This document shows positions 34,222-43,324 of a DNA stretch of 64,000 bases, piece after piece. Source of the DNA: Planctomycetales bacterium 71-10. GTDB taxonomy: Bacteria > Planctomycetota > Planctomycetia > Isosphaerales > Isosphaeraceae. The notes under the pieces were generated by a model that was not told where the DNA came from, did not search any database, and saw only the letters and a list, made by a program, of their open reading frames with translations. The stretch spans positions 40,648 to 104,647 of the forward strand of contig MKTT01000099.1 in assembly GCA_001898385.1 (NCBI GenBank), written 5' to 3'. The stretch's first letter is position 1, and each line of letters begins with the position of its first letter. The position numbers and the translations under genes are program-made.

Positions 34222-35864
34222 CGGGGGGCTCCGCGGAGGGGTCGCAACAGCCAGAGTGGCGCGTCGGCCTCGCCCGGTCGCGAGACGACCGCAGCGTCGG
34301 GGTCGACGTCGAGCAACGTGGGCGGGTTCAGGGTCGTCGGATACTCCGCGACCTTCTCCCAGCGTTCGAGCAGCCTCGCGCCGAGATCGGAAACCTCCCC
34401 AGATTGCCGCAGTTGCGCCACGTCCACAAGGGCCCAGGCGTCCCCCCCGCCTCGGAGCAGCCCTTCCGCGTCCGGCTCCACGCGCGACGGTCCTCCCAGG
34501 TAGAAGCGCACGGGGGGGCGGGCCAGGACGCGAATGGGAGACGGCGCATCCAGGATACCCATCGATCGGGCCTTCGCGACGGCGGATCGCAGCGAATCGC
34601 TCGGCCCCAGCGGACCCGGCAGCGAGGCCGACGGCCACGCGAGCGACTGGACGATCGCCCCGACGCAACAAGCCGCGAGTGTTACGAAGCGCCGCCGTGA
34701 AAGGCCCGCGACCGGGCGGCCCCCCTCCCCGACCACGCCCGCCGCGGCGACCCAGCCGAGCGCCTGGAGCGGCAGCCAGAGCCGGGCGTAGGGGTGATAG
34801 AACGGCGTCAGGAGCGACATCCCGGCCCACGCCGCGCCCAGCAGTCGCACCGCCGGCGCGGCCCCGCGAGCCGGGGACGCCAGCGTCGCCAGGCCGAGCC
34901 ACCAGAGCGCCGAAGGGGCGATCGTCGCCGCGACCCCCACCGCGAGGACGGCCGCCGCGCGTCGTCCCCTCCCCTCCCCTCCGACGATCGCGACGCCGAG
35001 CGCGGCCAGACCCCAGGCCGTCGCGTTCCACGGGAAACCGCCCGAGAGGGCCGTCGCCTGCCGGAGCTGCTGGAGCCCGTGCGACGGCCACGTCGCGAGC
35101 GTCCCCATGTAGCCGCGATGGTGCGCCAGGAGCGCCCCGTAGCCCCCGTGGCGCTGGACGAAGGCGAACCACGGCGCGTACACGATCGCCGCGATCAGCG
35201 CCGCCGCGATCCCCCACGCGAGGTACGCCCGCGCCTGGGCCTTCGTCCGACGATCCGGGTCGAGCGCGACGACCGCGACGGCCCCCAGGGCCGCGGCGGC
35301 GCCGACGGTCCAGCCGCTGTACTTCACGAGCTGCGCCAGGCCGGTCGCCAGGCCGAGCACGACCGCCGAGGCGGGGCCGGGCCGCTCCAGGAAGCGTTGG
35401 GCCGCGATCAGCCCGACCAGCCAGGCGAGCGTCGCCGTGGCGTCGGTCAGGGCCATGCGGGAGAAGGCGACGTGGAAGGCCGAGAGCGCCGCGAGCGCCG
35501 CGGCGACCGCGCCCGCGCCGGGCCCGAACGTCCGGCGCGACAGCCAGGCCGAGGCCGGCACGGCGAGAGTCCCCGTCGCGATCGAGACCAGGATCGCCGC
35601 CGCGTCGCTCGGCCCGAAGACGAGGTACGCCAGGCCGACCAGCCCCGGATACCCGGCGGGAGCGTAGGGGATCACCAGGGGGTCGATCCCCCCCGGCCCC
35701 AGCGACCAGAGGCCGGCGATCGCGTAGATCCCCTCGTCGAAGTGGACGAGCCCCAGGCGGCCCAGGCCCCAGATCCGGACCGCCAGGCCCACGGCGGTCA
35801 TGGCGGCCACGAAGGACCATTCGCGGCGGGCGGTCGGCCCCGGCGGCGGTTCGGCTGGCTTCAT
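34218..35864 (-). CDS. Glycosyltransferase family 39-like membrane mannosyl/arabinosyl transferase
   Basis: 548 residues with about ten or more hydrophobic helices spread over the first 430 residues, then a soluble C-terminal part. The HFDEGIYA motif in the first external loop is the Asp-Glu signature of the GT39/ArnT/PMT superfamily that uses lipid-linked sugars. FSRMALTDATATL is a second conserved loop. Likely transfers a sugar from a polyprenyl carrier to an envelope acceptor; donor and acceptor unknown. It overlaps pncB by 4 nt. Confidence 0.85.
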   Translation of the reverse strand: MKPAEPPPGPTARREWSFVAAMTAVGLAVRIWGLGRLGLVHFDEGIYAIAGLWSLGPGGIDPLVIPYAPAGYPGLVGLAYLVFGPSDAAAILVSIATGTLAVPASAWLSRRTFGPGAGAVAAALAALSAFHVAFSRMALTDATATLAWLVGLIAAQRFLERPGPASAVVLGLATGLAQLVKYSGWTVGAAAALGAVAVVALDPDRRTKAQARAYLAWGIAAALIAAIVYAPWFAFVQRHGGYGALLAHHRGYMGTLATWPSHGLQQLRQATALSGGFPWNATAWGLAALGVAIVGGEGRGRRAAAVLAVGVAATIAPSALWWLGLATLASPARGAAPAVRLLGAAWAGMSLLTPFYHPYARLWLPLQALGWVAAAGVVGEGGRPVAGLSRRRFVTLAACCVGAIVQSLAWPSASLPGPLGPSDSLRSAVAKARSMGILDAPSPIRVLARPPVRFYLGGPSRVEPDAEGLLRGGGDAWALVDVAQLRQSGEVSDLGARLLERWEKVAEYPTTLNPPTLLDVDPDAAVVSRPGEADAPLWLLRPLRGAPR

Positions 35865-35980
35865 GGGGGACGATTCTATCCCGCTTCGGCCGGAGTCCGG
35901 AACCGAGATGCGGCCCCCGCCCCGCCTTCGTTATAGAATGGATCCTAGGATACCCGTGAGAGTCGAGCGCGGAGGCGGCC

Positions 35981-37159
35981 ATGCCCGAGATGAGTTCCGA
36001 TGCCTTCCTGGAGGGTCGGGGGATCCCCGTCCCGCTGGCGAAGATCGACGCGACTTTGGAAGACCTGTGGGGGCCCGCCGCGGAGCGGGCCGGCGGCCCC
36101 GAGCTGGAGAACCCCACCGTCACCCGCGTCGTCCTGGCGAACCTCGTGGTCGAGCGCCTGACGCCCGAGGCTGAGGCGCTGCGGGCGGTGGTCGAGGCGG
36201 TCGTCTCCCGCTTCCCCTGCCGGGCGATCGTGATCCGCGGGTCGGACGATCCGGGGCGGAAGGTCTCGGCCGAGGTCTCCGCCGTCTGCGCCCTCCCCGA
36301 GCCCGGCGCGCCGCAGGTCTGCTCCGAGCGCATCGTCCTCCGCGCCGGCCCGCAGGCGCTGGACCTCCTCCCCGGGGCGGTCCGCCCGCTGCTGGAGGGG
36401 GGCCTGCCGATGATCCTGTGGTGGACGACCGACCCCACGGAGCACGAAGGGCTGTACCGCGACCTGGCGGCCGAGAGCAGCCGCATCATGCTCGACCTGC
36501 CCGACCCGGGAACGTCGGCCGCGGCGCTGAGGCTGGGGCTCGACCCGTCCGTCGGCTCGTGCCGCCGCGACGCCGTCTGGTACGGCCTGATCCACTGGCG
36601 CGAGCTGGTGGCGCAGCTCTTCGACTGCCCGATCCACCGCCGGACCCTCGAACGGATCGACGCCGTCACGATCGAGGCGCTCTCCCCCGACCCCTCCGCC
36701 CCGCCCCGCCTGGCGCTGTGGCTGGGGGCCTGGCTCGCCGCCCAACTCGGCTGGGAGCGGGACGGGACGCCGGAGGTCGCCGCCGACGGCTCGGGCTCGA
36801 CCTTCCGCGCCGGCTTCCGCGGGCCCGCCGGTTCGATCGCGATGGAGGTCCGGACCGCCCCGATGGAGGCCGGCCTGCCCGAGACGCCCCGGCTCGTCGC
36901 CGTCTCCCTCGCCGCGAAGGGCGAGCAAGGCCCCGAGACGTTCCGGCTCCGTCGCCCCTCCCCCGGGTCTCCCGACGTCAAGATCCACGCCGAGGCCGAG
37001 GACTACTGCCGCATCCCCAACACCGTCCACGCCGACGCGCTCGACCCGGCGCAGCGCGTGGCGGCGGCCCTGGAGCTGTCCCGCTTCGACCCGCCGTTCG
37101 AGAAGGCCGTCCCGTTCCTGCTCTGGCTCCTGGAGCACGCGCAGGCCCCACGCCCCTGA
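35981..37159 (+). CDS. opcA: Glucose-6-phosphate dehydrogenase assembly protein OpcA
   Basis: 392 residues from ATG 35981 (GGAGG upstream). OpcA is recognised by LWGPAAE near the start, NPTVTRVVLANLVV, and the central GLPMILWWTTDP and RDAVWYGLIHWRELVAQLFD segments. OpcA activates or stabilises the Zwf enzyme, the first step of the oxidative pentose phosphate pathway. A -10-like TATAGA lies at 35932-35937. In cyanobacteria and actinobacteria opcA is normally next to zwf; here zwf is about 26 kb away on the other strand. Confidence 0.88.
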   Translation: MPEMSSDAFLEGRGIPVPLAKIDATLEDLWGPAAERAGGPELENPTVTRVVLANLVVERLTPEAEALRAVVEAVVSRFPCRAIVIRGSDDPGRKVSAEVSAVCALPEPGAPQVCSERIVLRAGPQALDLLPGAVRPLLEGGLPMILWWTTDPTEHEGLYRDLAAESSRIMLDLPDPGTSAAALRLGLDPSVGSCRRDAVWYGLIHWRELVAQLFDCPIHRRTLERIDAVTIEALSPDPSAPPRLALWLGAWLAAQLGWERDGTPEVAADGSGSTFRAGFRGPAGSIAMEVRTAPMEAGLPETPRLVAVSLAAKGEQGPETFRLRRPSPGSPDVKIHAEAEDYCRIPNTVHADALDPAQRVAAALELSRFDPPFEKAVPFLLWLLEHAQAPRP

Positions 37160-37189
37160 CTTCCCCCCCGCCCCGCGAGGACCGACCGC

Positions 37190-37588
37190 ATGGCCGCCAG
37201 CCCCCCGGAATTCGAGCTGCTCAGCCTGAGCATGGTGGACGACGTGGCCGTCGTGCAGGTCACGGCCCACGAGCTGAGGTTCCCCAACCAGGCCGAGGCC
37301 CTCTCGTACGAGCTGGGGCTGGTCATCGGCCAGGAGTGGGCGGCGAAGACGCTCGTCGACCTGGGCCGGGTCGGCTACGTCGGCAGCACGGCCTACGCCG
37401 TGCTGGTCGGCGTCGTGAAGAAGGCCGCCGAGCTGGGCCGCGCCGTCCGGTTCTGCGGCCTCAACCCCGACGTCCGCATCGGCGCCGACATCATCGGCCT
37501 CGACCGCCTCGCCCCCATCCACGACACCGAGGCCGAGGCTCTCGCCGCCTTCGCCGCGCCGTCGACGGGGACGACGTTCGCGTCGTGA
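37190..37588 (+). CDS. STAS domain protein (anti-sigma antagonist-like)
   Basis: 132 residues covering one STAS domain: VVQVTAHELRF, LVDLGRVGYVGSTAYAVL and VRFCGLNPDVR follow the beta-alpha pattern of SpoIIAA-like proteins. The usual phosphorylated Ser in DSSG is represented by Ser in YVGSTAYAV, so it may still be phosphorylated. A partner switch kinase or anti-sigma factor is not adjacent. 30 nt downstream of opcA, so possibly co-transcribed. Confidence 0.8.
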   Translation: MAASPPEFELLSLSMVDDVAVVQVTAHELRFPNQAEALSYELGLVIGQEWAAKTLVDLGRVGYVGSTAYAVLVGVVKKAAELGRAVRFCGLNPDVRIGADIIGLDRLAPIHDTEAEALAAFAAPSTGTTFAS

Positions 37589-37631
37589 GCAAGCGGCCCG
37601 GGCCGTTGGATTTCGGGAGGGGCGAAGGGAG

Positions 37632-37719
37632 ACCGAAGGGTGGTCCGGGCGGCCCGCCCGGACGTCCCCATCCCGAAAGCTTACGACGTCCGGGCGGGCC
37701 GCCCGGACCACCCTTCGGT
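37632..37719. repeat. Perfect 35-bp inverted repeat
   Basis: Arms 37632-37666 and 37685-37719 are exact reverse complements, separated by 18 nt. Each arm contains its own palindrome (GGTCCGGGCGGCCCGCCCGG). It sits between the convergent STAS and fabD genes and could terminate both transcripts, although it lacks a T-tract. Confidence 0.8.
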
Positions 37720-37760
37720 TCACCCCCGGCTCTTCCGCGCCCGTCGCGCGTCCCCGACGG

Positions 37761-38672
37761 TCAGCGCGCCGGGACGCTCGTGCAGGGGGTCTTGCGGTCG
37801 ATGCGCTTCAGCAGGCCGGTGAGGACGCGGCCGGGGCCGATCTCGTAGAAGGTGTCGAAGCCGTCGGCGATCATCCGGCGCATCGACTCGTCCCAGCGGA
37901 CGCCCTTGAGGACCTGGGTGACGAGGATCTGGCGGATCGCCTCCGGGTCGTCGTGCGGCGAGGCGTCGACGTTGGAGTAGACCGGGATCCGCGGGGCCCT
38001 GACCTCCACCCGCGTCAGCACCTCGGCGAGCTGCTCGTCGGCCGGCTTCATGAGCGGCGTGTGGAAGGCGCCGGCGACGGCCAGGCGGACGACCTTCATC
38101 GCGCCCAGCTCGTTGGCGGCGGGCTCCACCTGCTCCATCGCCGAGGCGTCGCCCGAGACGACGATGTTCCCCGGGCCGAGCATGTTGGCCTTCCAGATCC
38201 GGCCGTGGGGCTCGACCTTCGCGCACAGCTCGTCGACCTTGGCCTCGTCGAGGCCCAGGACGCTGACCATGCCCGAGGGGGACGCCTTCGACGCCGCCTG
38301 CATCGCCCGGCCGCGGCGGCGGACCACCTCCAGGCCCGCTTCGAAGTCGAGCGCGCCGGCGAAGGTCAGGGCGGTGTACTCGCCCAGGCTCAGCCCGGCG
38401 GCGCCCTCGCACGCGGCGACGGCGTCCGGGTTGGTCGCCTTCAGGCTCTCCAGGGCCGCGAGGCTGGCGACGAAGATGGCCGGCTGCGAGACGTCGGTCG
38501 CCTCCAGCGCCTCGGCTGGGCCCTCCAGGCAGAGCTTGCGGAGGTCGAAGCCCAGGACCTCCGCGGCGCGGTCGAACAGGGAGCGGACGGCGGGCAACTC
38601 GGCGTCCAGCTCGCGGCACATGCCGACGGCCTGGGCGCCCTGCCCGGGGAAGAGGAATGCGATCTTGGCCAT
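37761..38672 (-). CDS. fabD: ACP S-malonyltransferase
   Basis: 303 residues. The FFPGQG-type start (LFPGQGAQ), nucleophile Ser95 in GLSLGEYTAL and His204 in GAFHTPLM form the catalytic pair of FabD. It loads malonyl groups onto acyl carrier protein for fatty-acid elongation. The start follows a CGAGGGA site. plsX ends 16 nt upstream on the same strand, the classical plsX-fabD arrangement, but fabH, fabG and acpP do not follow in this window. Confidence 0.94.
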   Translation of the reverse strand: MAKIAFLFPGQGAQAVGMCRELDAELPAVRSLFDRAAEVLGFDLRKLCLEGPAEALEATDVSQPAIFVASLAALESLKATNPDAVAACEGAAGLSLGEYTALTFAGALDFEAGLEVVRRRGRAMQAASKASPSGMVSVLGLDEAKVDELCAKVEPHGRIWKANMLGPGNIVVSGDASAMEQVEPAANELGAMKVVRLAVAGAFHTPLMKPADEQLAEVLTRVEVRAPRIPVYSNVDASPHDDPEAIRQILVTQVLKGVRWDESMRRMIADGFDTFYEIGPGRVLTGLLKRIDRKTPCTSVPAR

Positions 38673-38688
38673 GATTCCCTCGCAGCGG

Positions 38689-39747
38689 TCAGTCCTGGGG
38701 GGCGGCGTCGGCCTCGGCGACGGGGCCGGATCCGCCCGCGAGCTGCTCGACGATCTTCTCGTTGATGCGGTCGGCCGCCATCAGGTTGGCGACCCGCAGC
38801 GCGTTCTTGATGGCGCGGGCCTTGGAGGAGCCGTGGCAGATGATGCAGGCCCCCTTGATCCCCAGCAGCGGCGCGCCGCCGAACTCCTCGTATTCGAACC
38901 GCGACTTGAGGTTCTTCAGGCTGTGGGAGACCTTCATCCCGACCTCGACGGGGAACTCGGGCAGCAGCCGGGCCAGCTCCTCGCGTAGGGTGGAGAACAG
39001 GAACTCGACGGCCCCCTCCCCCGCCTTCAGCAGCACGTTGCCGACGAAGCCGTCGCAGATGACCACGCGGACGTGGCCCTCGTAGATGTCCCGGCCCTCG
39101 ACGTTGCCGACGAACCGGCTGGCCCAGGGGCCCTCGTCGAACAGCTTCCGCGTGCCGCGGGTGAGGTCGGTCCCCTTCTCTTCCTCGGAGCCGACGTTGA
39201 GGATGCCGATCCGGGGCGCGGTGACCCCCAGGATCGTCTCGGCGTAGATGGACCCCATGAGCCCGTACTGGTACAGGTCCTCGGGCTTGGGGGCCATGTT
39301 GGCGCCGACGTCGATGATGACGATGGGGCCCTGGTGCGACGGGAAGATGGCGGCGATGCCGGGCCGGCGGACGCCGGGGAGGAACATCTTGGCGCGCTCG
39401 CCGGCGAACAGGGCCGAGGCCACCATCGCGCCGGTGTTCCCGGCCGAGACGATCGCCTGGACCTCGCCGGTGGCCATCAGGCCCCAGCTCCTGGAGATGG
39501 AGTTGTCGCGCTTCTTGCGGAGGGCCTCGACGGGCTTCTCGTCCATGCCGATGGACTCGGCGGCGTGGACGATCGGCAGCCGGTCGAGCGGGGCCCCGGG
39601 GGCCTTCGCCAGCTCGGCCTCGATCTTCTCCTTGTCGCCGACCAGGACCGTGACCAGGTCGTCCTGATCGAGCACCGCCTCCACCGCGCCCGCGACGATC
39701 GGTCCGGGGGCGAAGTCCCCACCCATCGCGTCCAGGGCTATCCGCAT
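38689..39747 (-). CDS. plsX: Phosphate acyltransferase PlsX
   Basis: 352 residues, standard length, starting MRIALDAMGGDFAP, the diagnostic PlsX N-terminus, with VSAGNTGA and GFVGNVLLK further on. It makes acyl phosphate from acyl-ACP for phospholipid synthesis. GGAGA lies upstream of the ATG. The usual upstream rpmF and DUF177 genes are missing here; instead a 510-bp region with a MITE-like element follows on the 5' side. Confidence 0.94.
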   Translation of the reverse strand: MRIALDAMGGDFAPGPIVAGAVEAVLDQDDLVTVLVGDKEKIEAELAKAPGAPLDRLPIVHAAESIGMDEKPVEALRKKRDNSISRSWGLMATGEVQAIVSAGNTGAMVASALFAGERAKMFLPGVRRPGIAAIFPSHQGPIVIIDVGANMAPKPEDLYQYGLMGSIYAETILGVTAPRIGILNVGSEEEKGTDLTRGTRKLFDEGPWASRFVGNVEGRDIYEGHVRVVICDGFVGNVLLKAGEGAVEFLFSTLREELARLLPEFPVEVGMKVSHSLKNLKSRFEYEEFGGAPLLGIKGACIICHGSSKARAIKNALRVANLMAADRINEKIVEQLAGGSGPVAEADAAPQD

Positions 39748-39975
39748 CGTCGATCTCCCGATATTCCAGCGTCATCGGCCGCCGCGGAAACGACGACGGG
39801 ATGCGGGAGCTGGGAGCCTCGCCCAGTCCGCATCCCGATCGAAGGCGACCCGAGGCCGTCGGCCGACGCCCCGCGCGGGTCGTCCTCGACCCGCGTCCGG
39901 TTGCATCAGCGTCGGCGAATACGGACCCCATGGTACGGGGGCCGAACGGGGGCTGTCAAGCGGCCTCAGCGCCGC

Positions 39976-40255
39976 GTGTGCCTTCGGAATTCGGCGGAAG
40001 GTCGCGGGTTCATGGACGTCTTCCCCCCTCGCGGGGGAAGACAGACCCCGCAGGGGTCAGATGAGGGGGACGCGAAGCACGGGCGACGTCGGGATTCGAA
40101 GGCCCGCCCGTCCGGGCCGGCGCGAGATCCGGCGGCCCCCGCGCTCGTCCTCCCCCTCATCCGGCCCTTCGGGCCACCTTCCCCCGCCAGGGGGGAAGGC
40201 CGTTCATGATGCCCCCTCGACCTCCGACGCGATCCGCCGAATTCCGAAGGCACAC
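39976..40255. mobile_element. MITE-like element with 22-bp terminal inverted repeats
   Basis: The ends 39976-39997 and 40234-40255 are perfect 22-bp inverted repeats (GTGTGCCTTCGGAATTCGGC plus GG). Immediately outside, 39964-39975 and 40256-40267 match at 11 of 12 bases (CCTCAGCG shared without gaps), as a target-site duplication would. Inside are the two facing two-hairpin arms (40011-40074 and 40146-40208) related to the repeat at 18326. No open frame for a transposase. The insertion falls at the M16 peptidase stop codon. The surrounding 39748-40257 has no gene; MITE status is inferred from structure only. Confidence 0.55.
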
Positions 40256-40257
40256 CC

Positions 40258-42933
40258 TCAGCGGCGCCGGCCCGGGGCGCGGGCCCGATCGGCGACGGGG
40301 CCGAGTTCCACGCGAAACAATCCGCCCGGGTCCAGCCGGCGGCGGGCGGCGTCGCGGACCTGCGCCGGGGTCACGGCCGTCACGCGGGCGGGCCAGGTCC
40401 GGGGGTCGTCCAGCGGCAGGCCCAGGCGCTCCAGGTCGACGAGCCGCTCGGCCCGCTGCTCCACCGTCTGGAGGTCGAACAGCGACGACCCCGCCAGGTA
40501 GCGCTTCACGCGCTCCACTTCCTCGTCGGAGAAGTGGCCGGCGTGCATGGCGCGGACCTGCTCGGCGACGGCCGCAACGACGCGGTCGGCCTCCTCGGGC
40601 ATGGTGCCGGCGTAGATACGGAACAGGCCCGGCAGCACGTCGGCCGAGTCGGTCGCCCCGCCGCCGATGCTGTAGACCAGCCCCATCTCGTCGCGGACGA
40701 TCCGCCCCAGCCGGTCGGAGAAGCCGGGGCCGCTGCCGAGGACGTGGTCCAGGATCAGGAGCGCGTCGAAGTCGGGGTCGTGCCGGGCGATGCCGCGGTG
40801 GCCCATGACGATGTGGACCTGCTCGCCGGCGCAGGCGATCCGCCGCGATCGGGGCCGGCCGCACGCCGGCAGCGACGGCCAGGCGGGGGCCGCCTCGCCG
40901 GACGGGGCCCAGTCGCCGAACCGGGCCGTGACCATCTTTCGGAGCCGCGCCGGGTCGAACTCGCCGACCACGACGAGGAAGGCGTTCTCGGGGGCGAAGT
41001 GGCGGCGGTGGTGCGCGACGACGTCCTCGCGCGTCAGCCGGCGGAGGTCGCGGACGCCGCCGCGGTAGTCGCGGGCGAGCGGGTGGTCGCCGTAGACCAG
41101 GCGGCGGAACTCCTGGTCGGCGCGGAAGGCGGGATCCTCGCGGTCGGCCTTCAGCTCGGCGACCAGGCGCTGCTTGGTCCACTCCAGGGCGTCGGCCGGG
41201 AAGGCCGGGCGGCGGACGACGTCGGCGAGGATCTCCAGGCCCAGCGCCAGGTCCTCCGACCGCGTCCGCAGGGCGCTCCAGGCCGAGCTCAGTTCCAGCG
41301 AGCCGCCGACGTCCTCGATCGCCGCGGCCACGTCCTGGGCCGATCGCGAGGCGGTCCCCTCCTCCAGCATCCGGCTGGTGAGCGCCGCGGCGCCGGGGGC
41401 GGCCTCGCGGACCCAGCCCCCCTCGACGTAGAAGTCGACGGCCGCGACCCCCACGCCGGGCCGGGGCTCGTGGATCACGCGCAGGCCGTTCGGGAGCGTG
41501 AACCGGCGGGGGCGGTAGTCGACGAGCTTCGGCCGGGCGGGGGCCGGCGCGAGGGGGATCTCGGCGATCGTGGGGGCGTGGGCCGTCGGCCGGGCCGCCG
41601 AGGCCCCGCGTCGGCCGGTCGCCTTCGGCCGGTCGCCCGCCGGGGCCTCCTCGGAGCGGAGCAGCCAGCCGACGGTGAGCCTGGAATCCGCGAGGTACTT
41701 CGCGGCGACCCGGCGCACGGCGTCGGCGTCGACGGCGAGGGCGGCGGCGTGCTCGGCCTGCCAGTCCCGCCAGTCGCCCCAGAGGGCGGCCTCGCCGACG
41801 CCGCAGGCCAGGGCCAGCAGGTCTTCCTGGTCCCAGCGCCAGCCGGCTTCGAAGCGGTTGCGGACGCGGGCCATCTCCTCGGCGGTCGGGCCCCGCTCGA
41901 TCAGGTCGTCGACGAGGTGCAGCACGGCGTCCTCGACCTCGTCCGGGTCGATGCGGTCGTCGGCGGCCTCGATCTGGACGAGGAACTGCCCCCCCTGCCT
42001 CCCCGCCCCGTGCGACGCCTCGACCCAGCCGGCCAGCCGCTCGTCCTCCACGAGCGCCCGCCAGAGCCGCGAGCGCCGGCCGGCGGAGAGGACGTCGGCC
42101 AGGACGTCGAGCGCCGGGGCGTCCGGGTGCCGGTCCGGGACGGTGTGCCAGCCCAGGATGGCGCGCGGCAGCGCGTCGGGCTCGTTGAGCGTGAAGTCGC
42201 GACGGCCGACCTGGGGCGGCTCGTCCCCCTCGACGCGGGGCCGCGGGAGCCCCGGGGGGATCGCGCCGAATCGCTCCTCCACGCGGGCGATGACGCGGTC
42301 GGGGTCGACGTCGCCGGCGAAGACGAGCACCGCGCCGTCGGGGCGGTAGTGGCGGCGGTAGAACGCCTCCAGGTCCTCGACGGTGATCGAGGCCAGGTCT
42401 TGCGGCCAGCCCAGGACCGGGTTGCGGTACGGGTGGCGGAGGTACGACAGCGCCTGGTGGTTCTGGTCGAGCCGGGCCAGGGGCGACTCGACGTCGCGGG
42501 CCCGCTCCTCGCCCACGACCTGGCGCTCGGCCTCGACCTCGCGGGGGTCGAAGCGGGCGTCGGTCATGCGGTCGGCCTCGATCTCCAGGGCGAGTTCCCA
42601 GCGGTCGGCCGGCAGCGAGAACCAGTAGTGGGTCCGGTCCTCGCCCGTGTCGGCGTTGGCCTGGCCGCCGGCGACGAACGCGAGCTGGTCGATGCTCCCC
42701 TTGGGGAACCGCTCGGTCCCCTTAAACAGCATGTGCTCCAGGAAGTGGGCGATGCCCGTCTTGCCGGGGGGCTCGTCGAACGAGCCGACCGGGTAGAAGA
42801 GGTCGCAGACCACGATCCGCACCCCCTTCCGGGGCAGGACCAGGACCTTCAGCCCGTTCCCCAGGACCCGTTCGAAAACGGGCTGGGAGCCGACCCGGGC
42901 GGGGGCGGAGTGCGACTTCAGCCGTCGAGCCAT
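40258..42933 (-). CDS. M16 family metallopeptidase (insulinase-like), two tandem domains
   Basis: 891 residues from ATG 42933; an in-frame opening to 43068 has no homology. The inverted zinc motif HFLEH is at residues 63-67, and the third ligand Glu lies in the RQVVGEE segment. The second half repeats the M16 fold without a zinc motif, including HHRRHFAPENAFLVVVGEFDP, as in pitrilysin-like proteins where the C-terminal unit is inactive. Likely a periplasmic or cytosolic peptidase; no clear signal peptide with this start. Its stop codon lies inside the flanking direct repeat of the MITE-like element. Confidence 0.88.
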   Translation of the reverse strand: MARRLKSHSAPARVGSQPVFERVLGNGLKVLVLPRKGVRIVVCDLFYPVGSFDEPPGKTGIAHFLEHMLFKGTERFPKGSIDQLAFVAGGQANADTGEDRTHYWFSLPADRWELALEIEADRMTDARFDPREVEAERQVVGEERARDVESPLARLDQNHQALSYLRHPYRNPVLGWPQDLASITVEDLEAFYRRHYRPDGAVLVFAGDVDPDRVIARVEERFGAIPPGLPRPRVEGDEPPQVGRRDFTLNEPDALPRAILGWHTVPDRHPDAPALDVLADVLSAGRRSRLWRALVEDERLAGWVEASHGAGRQGGQFLVQIEAADDRIDPDEVEDAVLHLVDDLIERGPTAEEMARVRNRFEAGWRWDQEDLLALACGVGEAALWGDWRDWQAEHAAALAVDADAVRRVAAKYLADSRLTVGWLLRSEEAPAGDRPKATGRRGASAARPTAHAPTIAEIPLAPAPARPKLVDYRPRRFTLPNGLRVIHEPRPGVGVAAVDFYVEGGWVREAAPGAAALTSRMLEEGTASRSAQDVAAAIEDVGGSLELSSAWSALRTRSEDLALGLEILADVVRRPAFPADALEWTKQRLVAELKADREDPAFRADQEFRRLVYGDHPLARDYRGGVRDLRRLTREDVVAHHRRHFAPENAFLVVVGEFDPARLRKMVTARFGDWAPSGEAAPAWPSLPACGRPRSRRIACAGEQVHIVMGHRGIARHDPDFDALLILDHVLGSGPGFSDRLGRIVRDEMGLVYSIGGGATDSADVLPGLFRIYAGTMPEEADRVVAAVAEQVRAMHAGHFSDEEVERVKRYLAGSSLFDLQTVEQRAERLVDLERLGLPLDDPRTWPARVTAVTPAQVRDAARRRLDPGGLFRVELGPVADRARAPGRRR

Positions 42934-43324
42934 CTCGGTGCGACCCTTTCCATCCTTCGTGCGGAGGATCGGCCGGGCGCGACGCGGGGCCGAGGCCCGG
43001 CGACGTCCCCGGAAGGGGCGGCCTCGCGTGGGGATGCTCCCCCGCTCTGGCCCGCGGATGCACGCCATTGTACCACCCCGTCCCCTCCCACGCGCCCCCG
43101 GACCGGCGCGGATCGGGCGCCCCGCCCCTCGGCGTGTTCATCCGGCTCCTTCCACGCGGGCGGCCCTCGCGTCATGATGAAGCGTAGGTCGGCGCAGTTC
43201 GTGCGAGGCTCGGTCGATCCGTCGGGATCGGCGGGGGCCCGACACGGGCCGGAGGCGAGGCGGTCTCGCCGTCCGCCCGCCTGGGTGAGAGACCGAAAGG
43301 GCGAGTCGGCCCGGAGTCCGTCGG
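42934..43324. other. 391-bp divergent intergenic region
   Basis: No gene or RNA recognised. A TACAAT-like box on the minus strand (43067-43072) might serve the M16 gene, but no -35 hexamer is visible at a suitable distance. The plus-strand part before the DUF1559 gene holds nothing distinctive. Confidence 0.4.

Noticed and set aside
32860..36981. 1373-codon open frame extending pncB far upstream
   Set aside because: Only the last 453 codons match pncB. The upstream part runs over the glycosyltransferase in another frame and has no homology; the ATG at 34221 overlapping the GT39 stop is the true start.
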